Under the pieces are notes generated by a model. The model did not search any database, was not told the origin of the DNA, and saw only the letters and a program-made list of their open reading frames with translations. Shown here piece by piece: positions 42,903-52,271 of a stretch of 64,000 nucleotides of DNA (its first letter is position 1; each line of letters starts with the position of its first letter). The stretch is from DATHBD01 sp035296325 (lineage in GTDB: Bacteria > Actinomycetota > Actinomycetes > Mycobacteriales > Micromonosporaceae), in NCBI GenBank assembly GCA_035296325.1, contig DATHBD010000081.1, positions 168,639 to 232,638 on the forward strand, read 5' to 3'. The position numbers and the translations under genes are program-made.

Positions 42903-43109
42903 TTATTCACTGACCAGGCGGCGTCGCGAGGCGATCAGCCCGCGCAGGCGGTCGGCGTGCAGCCGCTCGGTCTGCACCCGCAGCCGCAGGGCCTTGGCGT
43001 CCGCCATCTCGGCAAGCAACCGCAGCCGCCGACGTCGCCGATCGGGGTCCAACTGCCGCAGTTTCACTGCCATGTCGCCGAGACTGACGGGCATCGGACC
43101 ATACGTCAA
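42903..43109 (-). CDS. Small basic protein, hypothetical
   Basis: 68 residues, Arg/Leu-rich and probably one long helix (LDPDRRRRRLRLLAEMADAKALRLRVQTERLHADRLRGLI). An internal ATG at 43073 would give 56 residues. G/C at third positions favours coding, but Arg-rich frames arise easily in this genome. No family recognised. Confidence 0.45.
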   Translation of the reverse strand: MTYGPMPVSLGDMAVKLRQLDPDRRRRRLRLLAEMADAKALRLRVQTERLHADRLRGLIASRRRLVSE

Positions 43110-43189
43110 GACCGATCGCTGCGCGCAGCCGACCGACTACGGAATGCGCTTTCCTCTGGCCATTCCGGTGTCGGAATGTCATACCGCGA

Positions 43190-43921
43190 CTACCAGAGCG
43201 GCCAGTCTCCGCCGGCCCAGCGAGCGATGACAACCAGGGTCGCCACGGCGAGCCCGAGGCTCGCGACGATCGCAGTCCCGACTGCGGCCCCGCGGTCGCC
43301 GTAGCGCACCAGAACCACGGCGGCACCCCAGGCCACGAGCGCGGCGACGATGGTGAACCAGCCATAGGCCGGAACGGTCCCGGCCAGCAACCCGACCAGG
43401 CCCATCCACAGCACCGTCACACCGGCCGCCGCAGCGACCCGCCCTCCCCGCACCGGCATGGGCTCACGGACGGTCGGTCGTCGCACCGTCGGCAGCACCG
43501 GCACCCCGCCCGTTTCCCTCGCGAGCCAGGCCGGCGTGCGGGCGTTCGGATCCCACGTCGGCGGCGGGCCCGGGTATGGCGAACCGGCGGCGGCCGGGTA
43601 CGGCGAAGCGGCCGGACCCGGGTACGGCGCGGCGGGGGGTGGATACGGGGAAGTAGCCGGGCCGGGATGGTGCGACGTCGCGTGGCTGCCCGCCGCCCAC
43701 GCGAGCGGCTGCCCGACCGCCTGGGGCGGGCGCAGCCTCGGCGGCGGGCGCAGCGGACCGGTGTGCACCGGGGAGGTGCCCGGATCGTCGCGATCCGGCG
43801 TCGCCCATACCGGAGTGGTGGTGGAGTTCGGCCCGTCCCCCGTCGGACCGGGCCGGGCACGGTCGGCGTCAGTCGGCCCACCCGTCCCGTCGGCGTCAAC
43901 CCGGTCAGACAATCCACCCAC
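43190..43921 (-). CDS. Proline-rich membrane protein, unknown function
   Basis: 243 residues. The first 150 are disordered and Pro/Gly/Ala/Tyr-rich, with repeated SPYP/APYPGP units (about 92-120). A cytoplasmic linker is followed by three or four hydrophobic helices at the C terminus (VTVLWMGLVGLLAGTV, WFTIVAALVAWGAAVVLV, VGTAIVASLGLAVATLVVIA). Proline-rich cytoplasmic tails of this kind are frequent in actinomycete membrane proteins. No family assigned. It is divergent from tyrA. Confidence 0.7.
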   Translation of the reverse strand: MGGLSDRVDADGTGGPTDADRARPGPTGDGPNSTTTPVWATPDRDDPGTSPVHTGPLRPPPRLRPPQAVGQPLAWAAGSHATSHHPGPATSPYPPPAAPYPGPAASPYPAAAGSPYPGPPPTWDPNARTPAWLARETGGVPVLPTVRRPTVREPMPVRGGRVAAAAGVTVLWMGLVGLLAGTVPAYGWFTIVAALVAWGAAVVLVRYGDRGAAVGTAIVASLGLAVATLVVIARWAGGDWPLW

Positions 43922-43971
43922 CTCGGCAGCGTATCGCTCCCCCGCGGCAACCGCGCCAGCGCGCCGAGCCG

Positions 43972-44025
43972 AGCCGGGCCGCGCCGGGCCGGGCCGGGCC
44001 GGGCCGGGCCGGGCCGGGCCGGCGC
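43972..44025. repeat. Pentanucleotide (GGGCC) tandem repeat
   Basis: Seven near-uninterrupted GGGCC/CCGGG units run from about 43984 to 44022, with degenerate copies from 43972, in the gap upstream of tyrA. The gap also holds the start region of the divergent membrane protein. This simple repeat is prone to slippage and could vary in length between strains. Confidence 0.85.
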
Positions 44026-44050
44026 CGACGGTGTGTGCGAGAGTGCGCCG

Positions 44051-45055
44051 ATGGACATCGCGGTGCTCGGCCTGGGACTGATCGGCGGCTCAGCCCTGCG
44101 CGCCTTCGCCGCCGCCGGTCACCGCGTCTTCGGCTACGACGCCGATCCTGCCACGCGCGCCACCGCCCGGACCGCCGCCGCACGGGCGCCGAGCGGCGAG
44201 CGGTGGCAGATCGCCGGCTCTGTGGCGGACGCCGTGCGCGGTTCTGCCGGCCGGGCGGCCGAGGTCGCGGTCGTCGCTGTGCCGCTGCCCGCGGTGGGCA
44301 CCGTCTTCGCCGAGTTGGCGGCCGCCGGGTACGCCGGCCTGGTGACCGACGTGACCTCGGTCAAAGCGGTGGTACGCGACCTCGCGGCCGAACACCTGCA
44401 CGCCGGAGGGCAGGCACTCGCCGGGTACGTCGGCGGGCACCCGATGGCCGGCCGGGAAACGTCGGGGTTCGCCGCGGCCGATCCCGCGCTGTTCCGGGGT
44501 TGCGCGTGGGTGCTCTGCGTCGAGCCCGAGCAGACCCGCATCGCGGACTGGATGGAGTTGGCGGCGCTGATCACCACGCTCGGCGCCCGGGTCGTTCCGG
44601 CCACGGCAGGCGATCACGACCGCGCGGTCGCCAGCGTCTCGCACGTACCCCATCTGCTCGCCGCCGCCATCGCGGCCACCGCGGCCAGCGACCCGCTCGC
44701 TCTGACGCTCGCCGCGGGGTCGTTCCGCGACGGCACCCGGGTGGCGGCCAGTCGGCCTGAGCTGGTGGCGGCGATGTGCGGTGGCAACGCGGCCGCGGTG
44801 GGCGCCGCCCTGGACCGGGTTCTCGCCGACCTCACGGCGGGGCGGACAGCACTGCACTCAATCGATCCCATCGGCGCGCTCGCCACCTGGCTCGCACCGG
44901 GCTGCACCGCCCGGACAGCATGGCCCCCGGCCCCGGGGGACACCACCGAACTGCCCGCCGACGCCGAGGTACTCCTCCGGCTGGGCCGGGTCGGCGGTTG
45001 GATCACCGAGGTCGCCGCCGACCGGCGCACCGTCACGGCGATCCGCCCCGCCTGA
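44051..45055 (+). CDS. tyrA: Prephenate dehydrogenase
   Basis: 334 residues from ATG 44051. Converts prephenate to 4-hydroxyphenylpyruvate for tyrosine synthesis. The Rossmann motif is VLGLGLIGGSALRAFAAAG; GGHPMAGRETSGF and the SHVPHLLAAAI helix are the substrate-side signatures of the family. No chorismate mutase or ACT domain is visible. Downstream of the GGGCC repeat; the ribosome site is weak. Confidence 0.93.
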   Translation: MDIAVLGLGLIGGSALRAFAAAGHRVFGYDADPATRATARTAAARAPSGERWQIAGSVADAVRGSAGRAAEVAVVAVPLPAVGTVFAELAAAGYAGLVTDVTSVKAVVRDLAAEHLHAGGQALAGYVGGHPMAGRETSGFAAADPALFRGCAWVLCVEPEQTRIADWMELAALITTLGARVVPATAGDHDRAVASVSHVPHLLAAAIAATAASDPLALTLAAGSFRDGTRVAASRPELVAAMCGGNAAAVGAALDRVLADLTAGRTALHSIDPIGALATWLAPGCTARTAWPPAPGDTTELPADAEVLLRLGRVGGWITEVAADRRTVTAIRPA

Positions 45056-45068
45056 TCGGCACCGGCCG

Positions 45069-46052
45069 TTACAGCGTTTCGCCGCGGTCCAGGCGGACCA
45101 CCCGACGCTCCGTGACGATCGCGGTGACCAGCGAGTACGGGGTCACGTCGAACGCCGGGTTGACCGCGGCGGAGGAAACCGGCGCGACCGCCGTGCCGCC
45201 GAAGGCCCGGATCTCGCCGGCGCCCCGGTCCTCGATCTCCACGGCGTCCCCGGACGGCGTCCCCATGTCCACGGTGGACTCGGGTGCGACGCAGATGAAC
45301 GGGATACCGGCGGCCCGCGCGCCGAGCGCGTGGGCGTAACTGCCGACCTTGTTCACCACATCGCCGTTGGCGCAGACCCGGTCCGCGCCGAGGATGACGG
45401 CGTCCACCTCGCCGCGCGCCATCAGGTAGGGCCCGGCCGAGTCGATGGCCAGCCGGAACGGCACCTCCGCCTGCGCCAGCTCCCACGCGGTGAGCCGGGC
45501 GCCCTGCAGCAGCGGTCGCGTCTCGCTCGCGATCACGCCGGCCAGGCCGCCACGCCGGTGCAGCTCAAAGACGACGGCCAGCGCGGTGCCCCCCACCACG
45601 GTGGCGAGGGCCCCGGTGTTGCAGTGTGTGAGCAGCCGTACCGGGGTGGGCGCCAACTCGCGCATCAGGTCGGCACCGAGCCGGGCCATCCCCTCGGCGT
45701 TGGCGATCTCCTCATCGCGGACCCGCAGACCCTCCGCGAGCACGGCGTCCGGCCCGGCGGCCTGGAGCGCGGCCGCCCGCGCGGCGCCGCGGGCCAGATT
45801 GACCGCTGTGGGCCGGGCCGTCGCGATGGCCCGGACGGCGGCATCAAGCTCGGCGCCGTTGTACTCCCGGACGGCGAGTGCCACACCGAGCGCTCCGGCC
45901 ACCCCGAGGGCTGGCGCCCCGCGTACGGCCAACCGGCGCACCGCGTCGATCAGCTGCTCCACCGTTACCAGCCGGAGCACCCGCGTCTCGTCCGGCAGCG
46001 CGGTCTGATCGATGATCTCGATCGCACCGTCCACCCAGTCAATCGTTCGCAC
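45069..46052 (-). CDS. mtnA: Methylthioribose-1-phosphate isomerase
   Basis: 327 residues, complete. Isomerises 5-methylthioribose-1-phosphate to the ribulose form in methionine salvage. Signatures: RGAPALGVAGALGVAL near the N terminus, LTHCNTGALATVVGGTALAV with the catalytic Cys, and VILGADRVCANGDVVNKVGSYAHAL. It is related to eIF2B subunits, but the Cys/Asp pair points to MtnA. No other methionine-salvage genes are nearby. GTG start; the M48 protease gene is upstream on the same strand, 9 bp away. Confidence 0.94.
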   Translation of the reverse strand: MRTIDWVDGAIEIIDQTALPDETRVLRLVTVEQLIDAVRRLAVRGAPALGVAGALGVALAVREYNGAELDAAVRAIATARPTAVNLARGAARAAALQAAGPDAVLAEGLRVRDEEIANAEGMARLGADLMRELAPTPVRLLTHCNTGALATVVGGTALAVVFELHRRGGLAGVIASETRPLLQGARLTAWELAQAEVPFRLAIDSAGPYLMARGEVDAVILGADRVCANGDVVNKVGSYAHALGARAAGIPFICVAPESTVDMGTPSGDAVEIEDRGAGEIRAFGGTAVAPVSSAAVNPAFDVTPYSLVTAIVTERRVVRLDRGETL

Positions 46053-46061
46053 GCCACCAGG

Positions 46062-47912
46062 TTACGAGGCGGGCGCCGGCACGAACGGCGCGACCGCGCT
46101 GCGCAACAGATCGTCGCTGTCCTTCGTGAGCTGCTCGCCGGTCCAACCGTGGGACAGCCGGATCCGCTCTCCGGAGTGCAGCGTGAGTTCGACCCGCACG
46201 GGCGTCTGCTTGACGATGGCCGCGGTGGCGATCTCGTCGTACGGCAGGAACTGGTACCGGTCGGCCAACTCCTGGATCGGTGCACTGTCCAGGATCTCCA
46301 GCAGACGGCGCCTGCCGTTGTCGGTGCTCTTCGGACCGGGGATCAGCAGCAGCCCGTTGCCGAGGATGAAGACGTCGACGTAACCGTCCGAGGTGTCCAT
46401 GTTGGCCAGGCCACCGACCACCCGGGCGCTCACCAGGTCCACTCCGTCGGACACCTGGCGTGCCGCCGCCGCGTCGACGCCGAAGGTGGCGAGCCACCGC
46501 CCGGCCTGCTCGACCGTGCCCGCCTCCATCGCCAGCCGCGCCGGGGTCGCCACGTCCAGCCGCTCACCGCGCCGATCAACCAGCTCGGCTGGCCCGGTCC
46601 AGGAGTGCCGCCACCGCGCCACGCCGGACGCCACCGCGGCTGCCGTGAACGCCGACTCCACGGCGTCGCGCAGCGCCTCGGCGGCTTCCTCCGGATCAGC
46701 GTGCGGCGCCAGGGTCCGGGCCAGCTCACCGGCGCGGCCGGCGGCGATGACGTCCAGAACCATGCCGAGATCACCCTGGTCGCGGCCGGTGAGGCGGGCT
46801 GCGGCGCGGAACAGCGCGTCGGCGACGGGCTGCACCCCGGCCGCCATCACCGCCGCCGCGGTGAACTCGTCCCACCCCAGGACCTGCTTGCCCTCACGAT
46901 TGAGCGCCTCGGCCTCCAGCCTGGCGACCAGCTCCTCAAACCCGGCTATCAGCGCGGTCGCGGGACGATTGTCCGCAACCACGCCCGGGTCCGGCTGACG
47001 CTCGATGGCGGCGATGCGGTCGCCGATCGGCGGGTGTGAGTCCCAGCGGGACGCCTCCTCGTCCGGGGCCTCGGCGCGGAGCTTCGCCAACTGGTCGCTG
47101 CGCCCGTGCAGCAGCCGGCGGAACCCACCAAGCACGTCATCCGGGGCGAGGCCGCGCTCCCACCCGGGGCCCACGTACCGGCTGAGGTAGAAGCCCCACG
47201 CGGCATCCAGCACCGGCAGCTCGCGCAGGGCGCTGGTGGCCGAGGCCCGCCCGGCCACCCGCACCGACGCCTGATCCGCCTCGAACTCGAGCTTCCGGCT
47301 CACCGCCTGCTCCACCAGCAGGTACAACTTGGCGTACTGGCGCAGCAGCCAGCCGGCCACGCCGGAGGTGTGCTGCACGCTCGCCACGATCACCATCCGC
47401 CCCCGGTGGGCCAGCGCACCGAGCCTGGTGTGGCTCTGCGAGTAGTGGCCCAACTCGTGGGCGAGCACCGACCGCAGCTGCGCCACGGTGAACGCCTGGA
47501 GGAGCGGCACCCCGATGAACATCGTGCGGCGCCCGCCGATCAGCCCGAGCAGCTTGGCCTCCTCCATCACGGCGGCGTTCACCTCGGGCAGCAACCGGAT
47601 CTCGTCCGGCGCCCGGGTGCCGACCACCGCGGCCAACTCGTCGACGGTGGACCAGAGCTGCGGCGTCCGCTGCCGCGAGACCACCAGCCCCGCAGGGGGT
47701 GCCGGCCGGGCCCGCGCGGCCTTCCACAGCGCGCGCACCAGACCAACGGCGAGGAGCACGGCCACGATCCCCACCTTGACCGCCAACGCACCGGGATGAT
47801 CCTTCGCGATCCACAGGCAGGCCGCGATGAGCCCACCGACCAGGCCCAGCGCCAGGACGTAGAAGCCGGCCAGCATGACGATGGATATGGCTGCCCGAAC
47901 CGTCGTCGCCAT
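46062..47912 (-). CDS. M48-family membrane zinc metalloprotease
   Basis: 616 residues from ATG 47912. Two N-terminal transmembrane helices (ISIVMLAGFYVLALGLVGGLIAACLWIA and VGIVAVLLAVGLVRALW) precede an M48 domain with HExxH (VLAHELGHYSQSHT) and the downstream Glu in LEFEADQASVRVAG. The C-terminal half is a large cytoplasmic or extracytoplasmic region of unknown fold. Likely role is membrane protein quality control. The start is preceded by a run of nine G instead of a normal ribosome site. Confidence 0.9.
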   Translation of the reverse strand: MATTVRAAISIVMLAGFYVLALGLVGGLIAACLWIAKDHPGALAVKVGIVAVLLAVGLVRALWKAARARPAPPAGLVVSRQRTPQLWSTVDELAAVVGTRAPDEIRLLPEVNAAVMEEAKLLGLIGGRRTMFIGVPLLQAFTVAQLRSVLAHELGHYSQSHTRLGALAHRGRMVIVASVQHTSGVAGWLLRQYAKLYLLVEQAVSRKLEFEADQASVRVAGRASATSALRELPVLDAAWGFYLSRYVGPGWERGLAPDDVLGGFRRLLHGRSDQLAKLRAEAPDEEASRWDSHPPIGDRIAAIERQPDPGVVADNRPATALIAGFEELVARLEAEALNREGKQVLGWDEFTAAAVMAAGVQPVADALFRAAARLTGRDQGDLGMVLDVIAAGRAGELARTLAPHADPEEAAEALRDAVESAFTAAAVASGVARWRHSWTGPAELVDRRGERLDVATPARLAMEAGTVEQAGRWLATFGVDAAAARQVSDGVDLVSARVVGGLANMDTSDGYVDVFILGNGLLLIPGPKSTDNGRRRLLEILDSAPIQELADRYQFLPYDEIATAAIVKQTPVRVELTLHSGERIRLSHGWTGEQLTKDSDDLLRSAVAPFVPAPAS

Positions 47913-48044
47913 GGTCCCCCCCCCGAAGTGTCGGTCGCGACGATAGCGGCGGCCGCGAGGGCCGCGCCGCCCCGCAAACAGTCGGGTTCCCGTCAGCCGG
48001 CCTCGGCGGCCCGAAGGTTCGGCGGGTCGCATACCGTGGCCACC

Positions 48045-49121
48045 ATGGCCCGTGACCCGGTCGCTGATCTGCGGCGCATCGCGTTCCTGCTGGAGCGCGC
48101 GCACGAGGCTTCCTACCGGGTGCGGGCCTTCCGCGGGGCGGCCGCCACGCTCGGCGCGCTGCCGGAGTCGGAGCTGGCCACCCGCAGTGCCGCCGGCACC
48201 CTGACCGAGCTGCCCGGCGTCGGTGCGGTGACGGCCCGTTGCGTTGCGGAATCCCTCGCCGACGAGGAGCCGGTATACCTGCGCCGGCTCCTCGACACCG
48301 CCGGGCAGGACCTGGATGAGGCGACGGCGGCGCTGCGCGCGGCGTTGCGGGGGGACTGCCACAGCCACTCGGACTGGTCCGACGGCGGCTCGCCGATCGA
48401 GGAGATGGCACTCGCCGCGATCGACCTCGGGCATGAGTACCTCGTCCTGACCGACCACTCCCCCCGGCTCACCGTCGCCCGCGGCCTCTCCGCCGACCGC
48501 CTCCGCGAACAGCTCGACGTGGTCGCGGCGATCAACGAGCGCCTCTCCGGGCTGGCCGCGGACGGGGCGCTCGCCCGCCCGTTCCGGCTGCTCACCGGCA
48601 TCGAGGTGGACATCCTGGCGGACGGGTCGCTGGACCAGTCCGACGAGCTGCTCGGCGGGCTCGACGTCGTGGTCGGCTCGCTGCACAGCGGCCTCCGCGA
48701 CGACGCCGCGGTGATCACCAGGCGGATGGTGGCCGCGCTGGGCAACCCGCACCTGGACATCCTCGGGCACTGCACCGGGCGCCTGATCACCGGCGGCCGG
48801 GGCAAACGCCCGGAGAGCGCGTTCGACCCGGACGCGGTCTTCGCGGCGGCGGCCCGGCACGACAAGGCCGTCGAGATCAATTCCAGACCGGAACGGCTGG
48901 ACCCGCCGAAGCGACTGCTGCGACTGGCGCTGGAGGCCGGCTGCCTCTTCTCCATCGACAGCGACGCCCACGCGCCGGGTCAGCTGGACTGGCTGCCGAA
49001 CGGCTGCGCCCGCGCGGTCGCGTGCGCGGTCCCGCCCGAGCGCATCGTCAACACCTGGCCGATGGGCCGGCTGCTGGACTGGGCCCGCTCGCACGGTGAG
49101 CCCGGCGGCCTCACCCGGTGA
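48045..49121 (+). CDS. PHP-domain phosphoesterase with N-terminal helix-hairpin-helix
   Basis: 358 residues. Residues 1-95 resemble the PolX/DNA polymerase beta N-terminal helix-hairpin-helix region (RIAFLLERAHEASYRVRAFRGAAATL, LPGVGAVTARCV). The PHP metal site follows: DCHSHSDWSDGG, LTDHSPRLTVARG, EVDILADG, HCTGRL, IDSDAHAP. It lacks the polymerase catalytic domain, so it is likely a stand-alone nuclease or phosphatase related to the PolX PHP part. Stop overlaps the next start by four bases. Confidence 0.9.
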   Translation: MARDPVADLRRIAFLLERAHEASYRVRAFRGAAATLGALPESELATRSAAGTLTELPGVGAVTARCVAESLADEEPVYLRRLLDTAGQDLDEATAALRAALRGDCHSHSDWSDGGSPIEEMALAAIDLGHEYLVLTDHSPRLTVARGLSADRLREQLDVVAAINERLSGLAADGALARPFRLLTGIEVDILADGSLDQSDELLGGLDVVVGSLHSGLRDDAAVITRRMVAALGNPHLDILGHCTGRLITGGRGKRPESAFDPDAVFAAAARHDKAVEINSRPERLDPPKRLLRLALEAGCLFSIDSDAHAPGQLDWLPNGCARAVACAVPPERIVNTWPMGRLLDWARSHGEPGGLTR

Positions 49122-50824
49122 CACCGGGTCCGGTCGCGTATCGTCGCGGCGTGGGAGCAATCGACGACATCGCCAACCGGTACGTCGACCTGTGGGCGCC
49201 GCTGGATCCGATCGGCGCCACCTACGTCGGCGTCGCCGGGTACGACGACCAGCTCACCGACCTGTCCCCGGAGGGGTACGCCGCACTGGCCGCGCTCGAT
49301 CGGCGCACGCTGGGCGAGCTCACCGCGACCGAACCCACCGACGAGCGGGAACGGGTCGCCAAGGAGGCCATGCAGGAGCGCCTCGGGCTGGCCCTGGAGC
49401 TCTACGACTCGGGTTCACTGAGCAGCGACGTCAACGTGATCTCGAGCGCGCTGCACACGGTGCGGGCGATCTTCGACCTGATGCCGACCGGGGGCCCGGA
49501 GGCGGCCGCCAACATCGCCGCCCGGATGGCCGCGGTGCCGCGGGCGCTGGACCAGTGGCGGGAAACCCTGCTGGCCGCTGCGGACGCCGGGCACGTCGCC
49601 CCGCGAGCGCAGATGATCGAGGTCGCCAAGCAGTGCGCCGTGTGGACCGATCCGGCCGCCGACAACTTCTTCCCCGCACTCGCTGAGCGGGCATCGGCCG
49701 GTGCCGACGAAGTGCTGTCCCGGGACCTGACGCGGGCGGCGACCCGCGCGGCCGAGGCCACGGTGGAGATCGCCCGCTTCCTGCGCGAGGAGCTCGCACC
49801 ACGCGGACGCGCCGAGCAGGCTGCCGGCGAGGAACGCTACCGGTTGGCTTCGCGCTACTTCCTGGGCGCGGCGATCGACCTCGAGGAAACGTACGCCTGG
49901 GGATTCGAGGAGCTGGCCCGGATCGAGGCCGAGATGCGTACGGTCGCCGACAAGATCGTGCCGGGCGGCACGATCGACGACGCGGTGATCGCCCTCGACG
50001 CCGACCCGGCCCGCAACATCGCCGGCAAGGAGGCCTTCCGGGCCTGGATGCAGGAACTGGCCGACCGGGCGATCGCCGACCTGCACGGCACCCACTTCGA
50101 CATTCCGGAGGCGGTACGCCGGATCGAGTGCCGGCTCGCGCCCACCTCCGACGGGGGTATCTACTACACCGGTCCCAGCGAGGACTTCTCCCGACCGGGC
50201 CGGATGTGGTGGGCGGTGCCCCAGGGCATCGCGCAGTTCTCCGCCTGGCGGGAGGTGACCACCGTCTACCACGAGGGTGTTCCGGGTCACCACCTGCAGA
50301 TCGGCCAGACCCAGGTCCGCGCCGATCTCCTCAACCGGTGGCAGCGCCTGCTGTGCTGGTCGTCCGGGCACGGCGAGGGCTGGGCGCTCTACGCCGAGCG
50401 GCTGATGGATGAGCTGGGCTATCTCGACGACCCGGGCGACAAACTCGGCATGCTGGACGGCCAGACGCTGCGCGCCGCCCGGGTCATCGTCGACATCGGC
50501 ATGCATCTGCGTCTCGAGGTGCCCCGCGACAATCCGTTCGGCTTCCACCCCGGCGAGCGGTGGACCCCCGAGCTGGGCTGGGAGTTTCTGCGCGGCCACT
50601 GCCGGGTGCCCGACGAAAACCTCCGATTCGAACTGAACCGGTATCTCGGCTGGCCCGGCCAGGCTCCGGCGTACAAGGTTGGCGAACGCATCTGGCTGCA
50701 GGCACGGGAGGACGCGCGGGCCCGCCAGGGAGCCGACTTCGACCTCAAGACCTTCCACCGCAAGGCACTCGATCTGGGCTCCCTCGGGCTGGATCCGCTG
50801 CAGGCGGCCCTGTCCCGGCTGTAG
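49118..50824 (+). CDS. DUF885 family metallopeptidase-like protein
   Basis: 568 residues from GTG 49118 in a GTGA overlap; GTG 49151 (VGAIDDIANRYVDLW) is a plausible alternative. The zinc-binding HEGVPGHHLQ motif (VYHEGVPGHHLQIG, about residue 386) and surrounding GEGWALYAERLMDELG match DUF885 proteins, related to M2/M3-like gluzincin peptidases. No signal peptide, so cytoplasmic. Substrate unknown. Confidence 0.92.
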   Translation: MTPGPVAYRRGVGAIDDIANRYVDLWAPLDPIGATYVGVAGYDDQLTDLSPEGYAALAALDRRTLGELTATEPTDERERVAKEAMQERLGLALELYDSGSLSSDVNVISSALHTVRAIFDLMPTGGPEAAANIAARMAAVPRALDQWRETLLAAADAGHVAPRAQMIEVAKQCAVWTDPAADNFFPALAERASAGADEVLSRDLTRAATRAAEATVEIARFLREELAPRGRAEQAAGEERYRLASRYFLGAAIDLEETYAWGFEELARIEAEMRTVADKIVPGGTIDDAVIALDADPARNIAGKEAFRAWMQELADRAIADLHGTHFDIPEAVRRIECRLAPTSDGGIYYTGPSEDFSRPGRMWWAVPQGIAQFSAWREVTTVYHEGVPGHHLQIGQTQVRADLLNRWQRLLCWSSGHGEGWALYAERLMDELGYLDDPGDKLGMLDGQTLRAARVIVDIGMHLRLEVPRDNPFGFHPGERWTPELGWEFLRGHCRVPDENLRFELNRYLGWPGQAPAYKVGERIWLQAREDARARQGADFDLKTFHRKALDLGSLGLDPLQAALSRL

Positions 50825-50892
50825 CCGCCGGCCCCGATCGGCTGTCAGGGCCGGCGGTGGAGCGTGCTGGATCTCGGCTAGTCTGCATCGAT

Positions 50893-52209
50893 ATGAGGCA
50901 CCGGGGCTTGGCCGCCGCCGTGGTGAGCGTGGTCCTTGCGACGGTCGGGGCAATCCCCGCCACCGCGTCGGCCGCGCCCAGTCGCCCGCCGCATCTGCCG
51001 TGCCCGCTCGCCGCGATACCACCTCCACCACCCCACCCGCCCCGACCGGTGCCTGCACCCCGTGATCCGGATCGGCCGACGATCGGCGGCGAGGGCCTGG
51101 CCACCGCCGGGCTTGTCGTTCCGCCGGCCGCCCCACCCCCGCCGGGCAACCTCACCGCCACCTCGTGGCTGGTCGCGGACCTGGACACCGGCGCGGTGCT
51201 GGGCGCCTGTGGGCCGCACGAGCAGAGCCCACCGGCGAGCGTCCTGAAGCTGCTGTTGGCCGCGGCCGTGCTGCCCAAGCTCGACCCGGCTCAGATCGCC
51301 GAGGTCACCGCCGAAGACCTCAACATCGAGCGGGGCAGTTCGGCGGTCGGCCTGGTGGTGGGCGGCAGGTACCCGGTCGAGACGCTGTGGTTGGGCCTGC
51401 TGCTGCAGTCCGGCAACGACGCCGCCAACACACTGGCCCGGCTCGGCGGCGGCGCGGGCGGCGCGCCCGCCGGGCTGGCCGGCATGAACGCGTACGCCCG
51501 CGAACTGGGCGCGCACGACACGCACGCCGCGACGCCCTCCGGCCTGGACGGGCCGGGGCAGTTCACAAGCGTCTACGACCTCGCGCTGATCGCCCGGGTG
51601 TGCTTCGCCCGAGACGACTTCCGGCGGTACGCCACCACGCTGACCGCCCAGATGCCGGCACAGCCCAAGGGGCGGGCGTTCCAGTTCCAGAACGAGAACA
51701 AGCTGGTCACCAAGTACCCGGGCGCGCTGGGCGGAAAGACCGGCTTCACCGAGATGGCGCGCCACACCTATGTCGGCGCGGCCGAGCGCAACGGTCGACG
51801 GCTCGTGGTGACGCTGCTGAACGCGGAGGCACTGCCGGTGCGGGCGTGGCAGCAGGGCGCCGGGCTGCTCGACTGGGGCTTCGCGCTGCCCCCGGACGCC
51901 AGCGTGGGCCGACTGGTCAACCCGGGAGAGGTCACCACGCCACCCACCCGGGCGGCGGAGCCCAGCCGTACCGCGGAACGCAACGCTGCCCCCGCGGGCG
52001 GCGGCGGGGGTGGCAGCACCGAGGCGGCGCAGGCACCAGCCGACGTGGCGCGCTCGGCCCGATGGTCACCGGTCACCGTCGGCGCGCTGGTCGCGGTGGT
52101 CGTGCTGTTCACGGCGTCGGCCATGGCCGCCGCGCTGCGAACGCGCCGGGGCGTCCGGCGCCGGTCCGGGTCGGGACGGCGCCGCCTCGGCGGAGGTGCA
52201 GTGTGGTGA
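50893..52209 (+). CDS. D-alanyl-D-alanine carboxypeptidase (PBP5/S11 type)
   Basis: 438 residues. A signal peptide (cleavage near ASA) is followed by a Pro-rich linker. The S11 penicillin-binding motifs are SVLK with Ser116/Lys119, SGND with Ser173, and KTG with Lys282. It trims the terminal D-Ala of peptidoglycan stem peptides outside the membrane. Unlike canonical PBP5, it ends with a Gly/Ala/Thr linker and a C-terminal transmembrane helix (VGALVAVVVLFTASAMAAAL) plus a basic tail. Confidence 0.93.
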   Translation: MRHRGLAAAVVSVVLATVGAIPATASAAPSRPPHLPCPLAAIPPPPPHPPRPVPAPRDPDRPTIGGEGLATAGLVVPPAAPPPPGNLTATSWLVADLDTGAVLGACGPHEQSPPASVLKLLLAAAVLPKLDPAQIAEVTAEDLNIERGSSAVGLVVGGRYPVETLWLGLLLQSGNDAANTLARLGGGAGGAPAGLAGMNAYARELGAHDTHAATPSGLDGPGQFTSVYDLALIARVCFARDDFRRYATTLTAQMPAQPKGRAFQFQNENKLVTKYPGALGGKTGFTEMARHTYVGAAERNGRRLVVTLLNAEALPVRAWQQGAGLLDWGFALPPDASVGRLVNPGEVTTPPTRAAEPSRTAERNAAPAGGGGGGSTEAAQAPADVARSARWSPVTVGALVAVVVLFTASAMAAALRTRRGVRRRSGSGRRRLGGGAVW

Positions 52210-52271
52210 CGTCCGGTTGCCACTCGGTTACCGCTATGGATTGCGGGGAGCCGGGTCCATACCTTCGGTAC

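Noticed and set aside
44781..47039. 752-residue plus-strand frame across tyrA, mtnA and the M48 gene
   Set aside because: It runs through three well-supported genes in wrong frames and has no coherent domain content.
46062..49160. 1032-residue version of the M48 protease with a 416-residue N-terminal extension
   Set aside because: The extension is antisense to the PHP-domain gene, and the two transmembrane helices expected at the N terminus begin only at the ATG at 47912.
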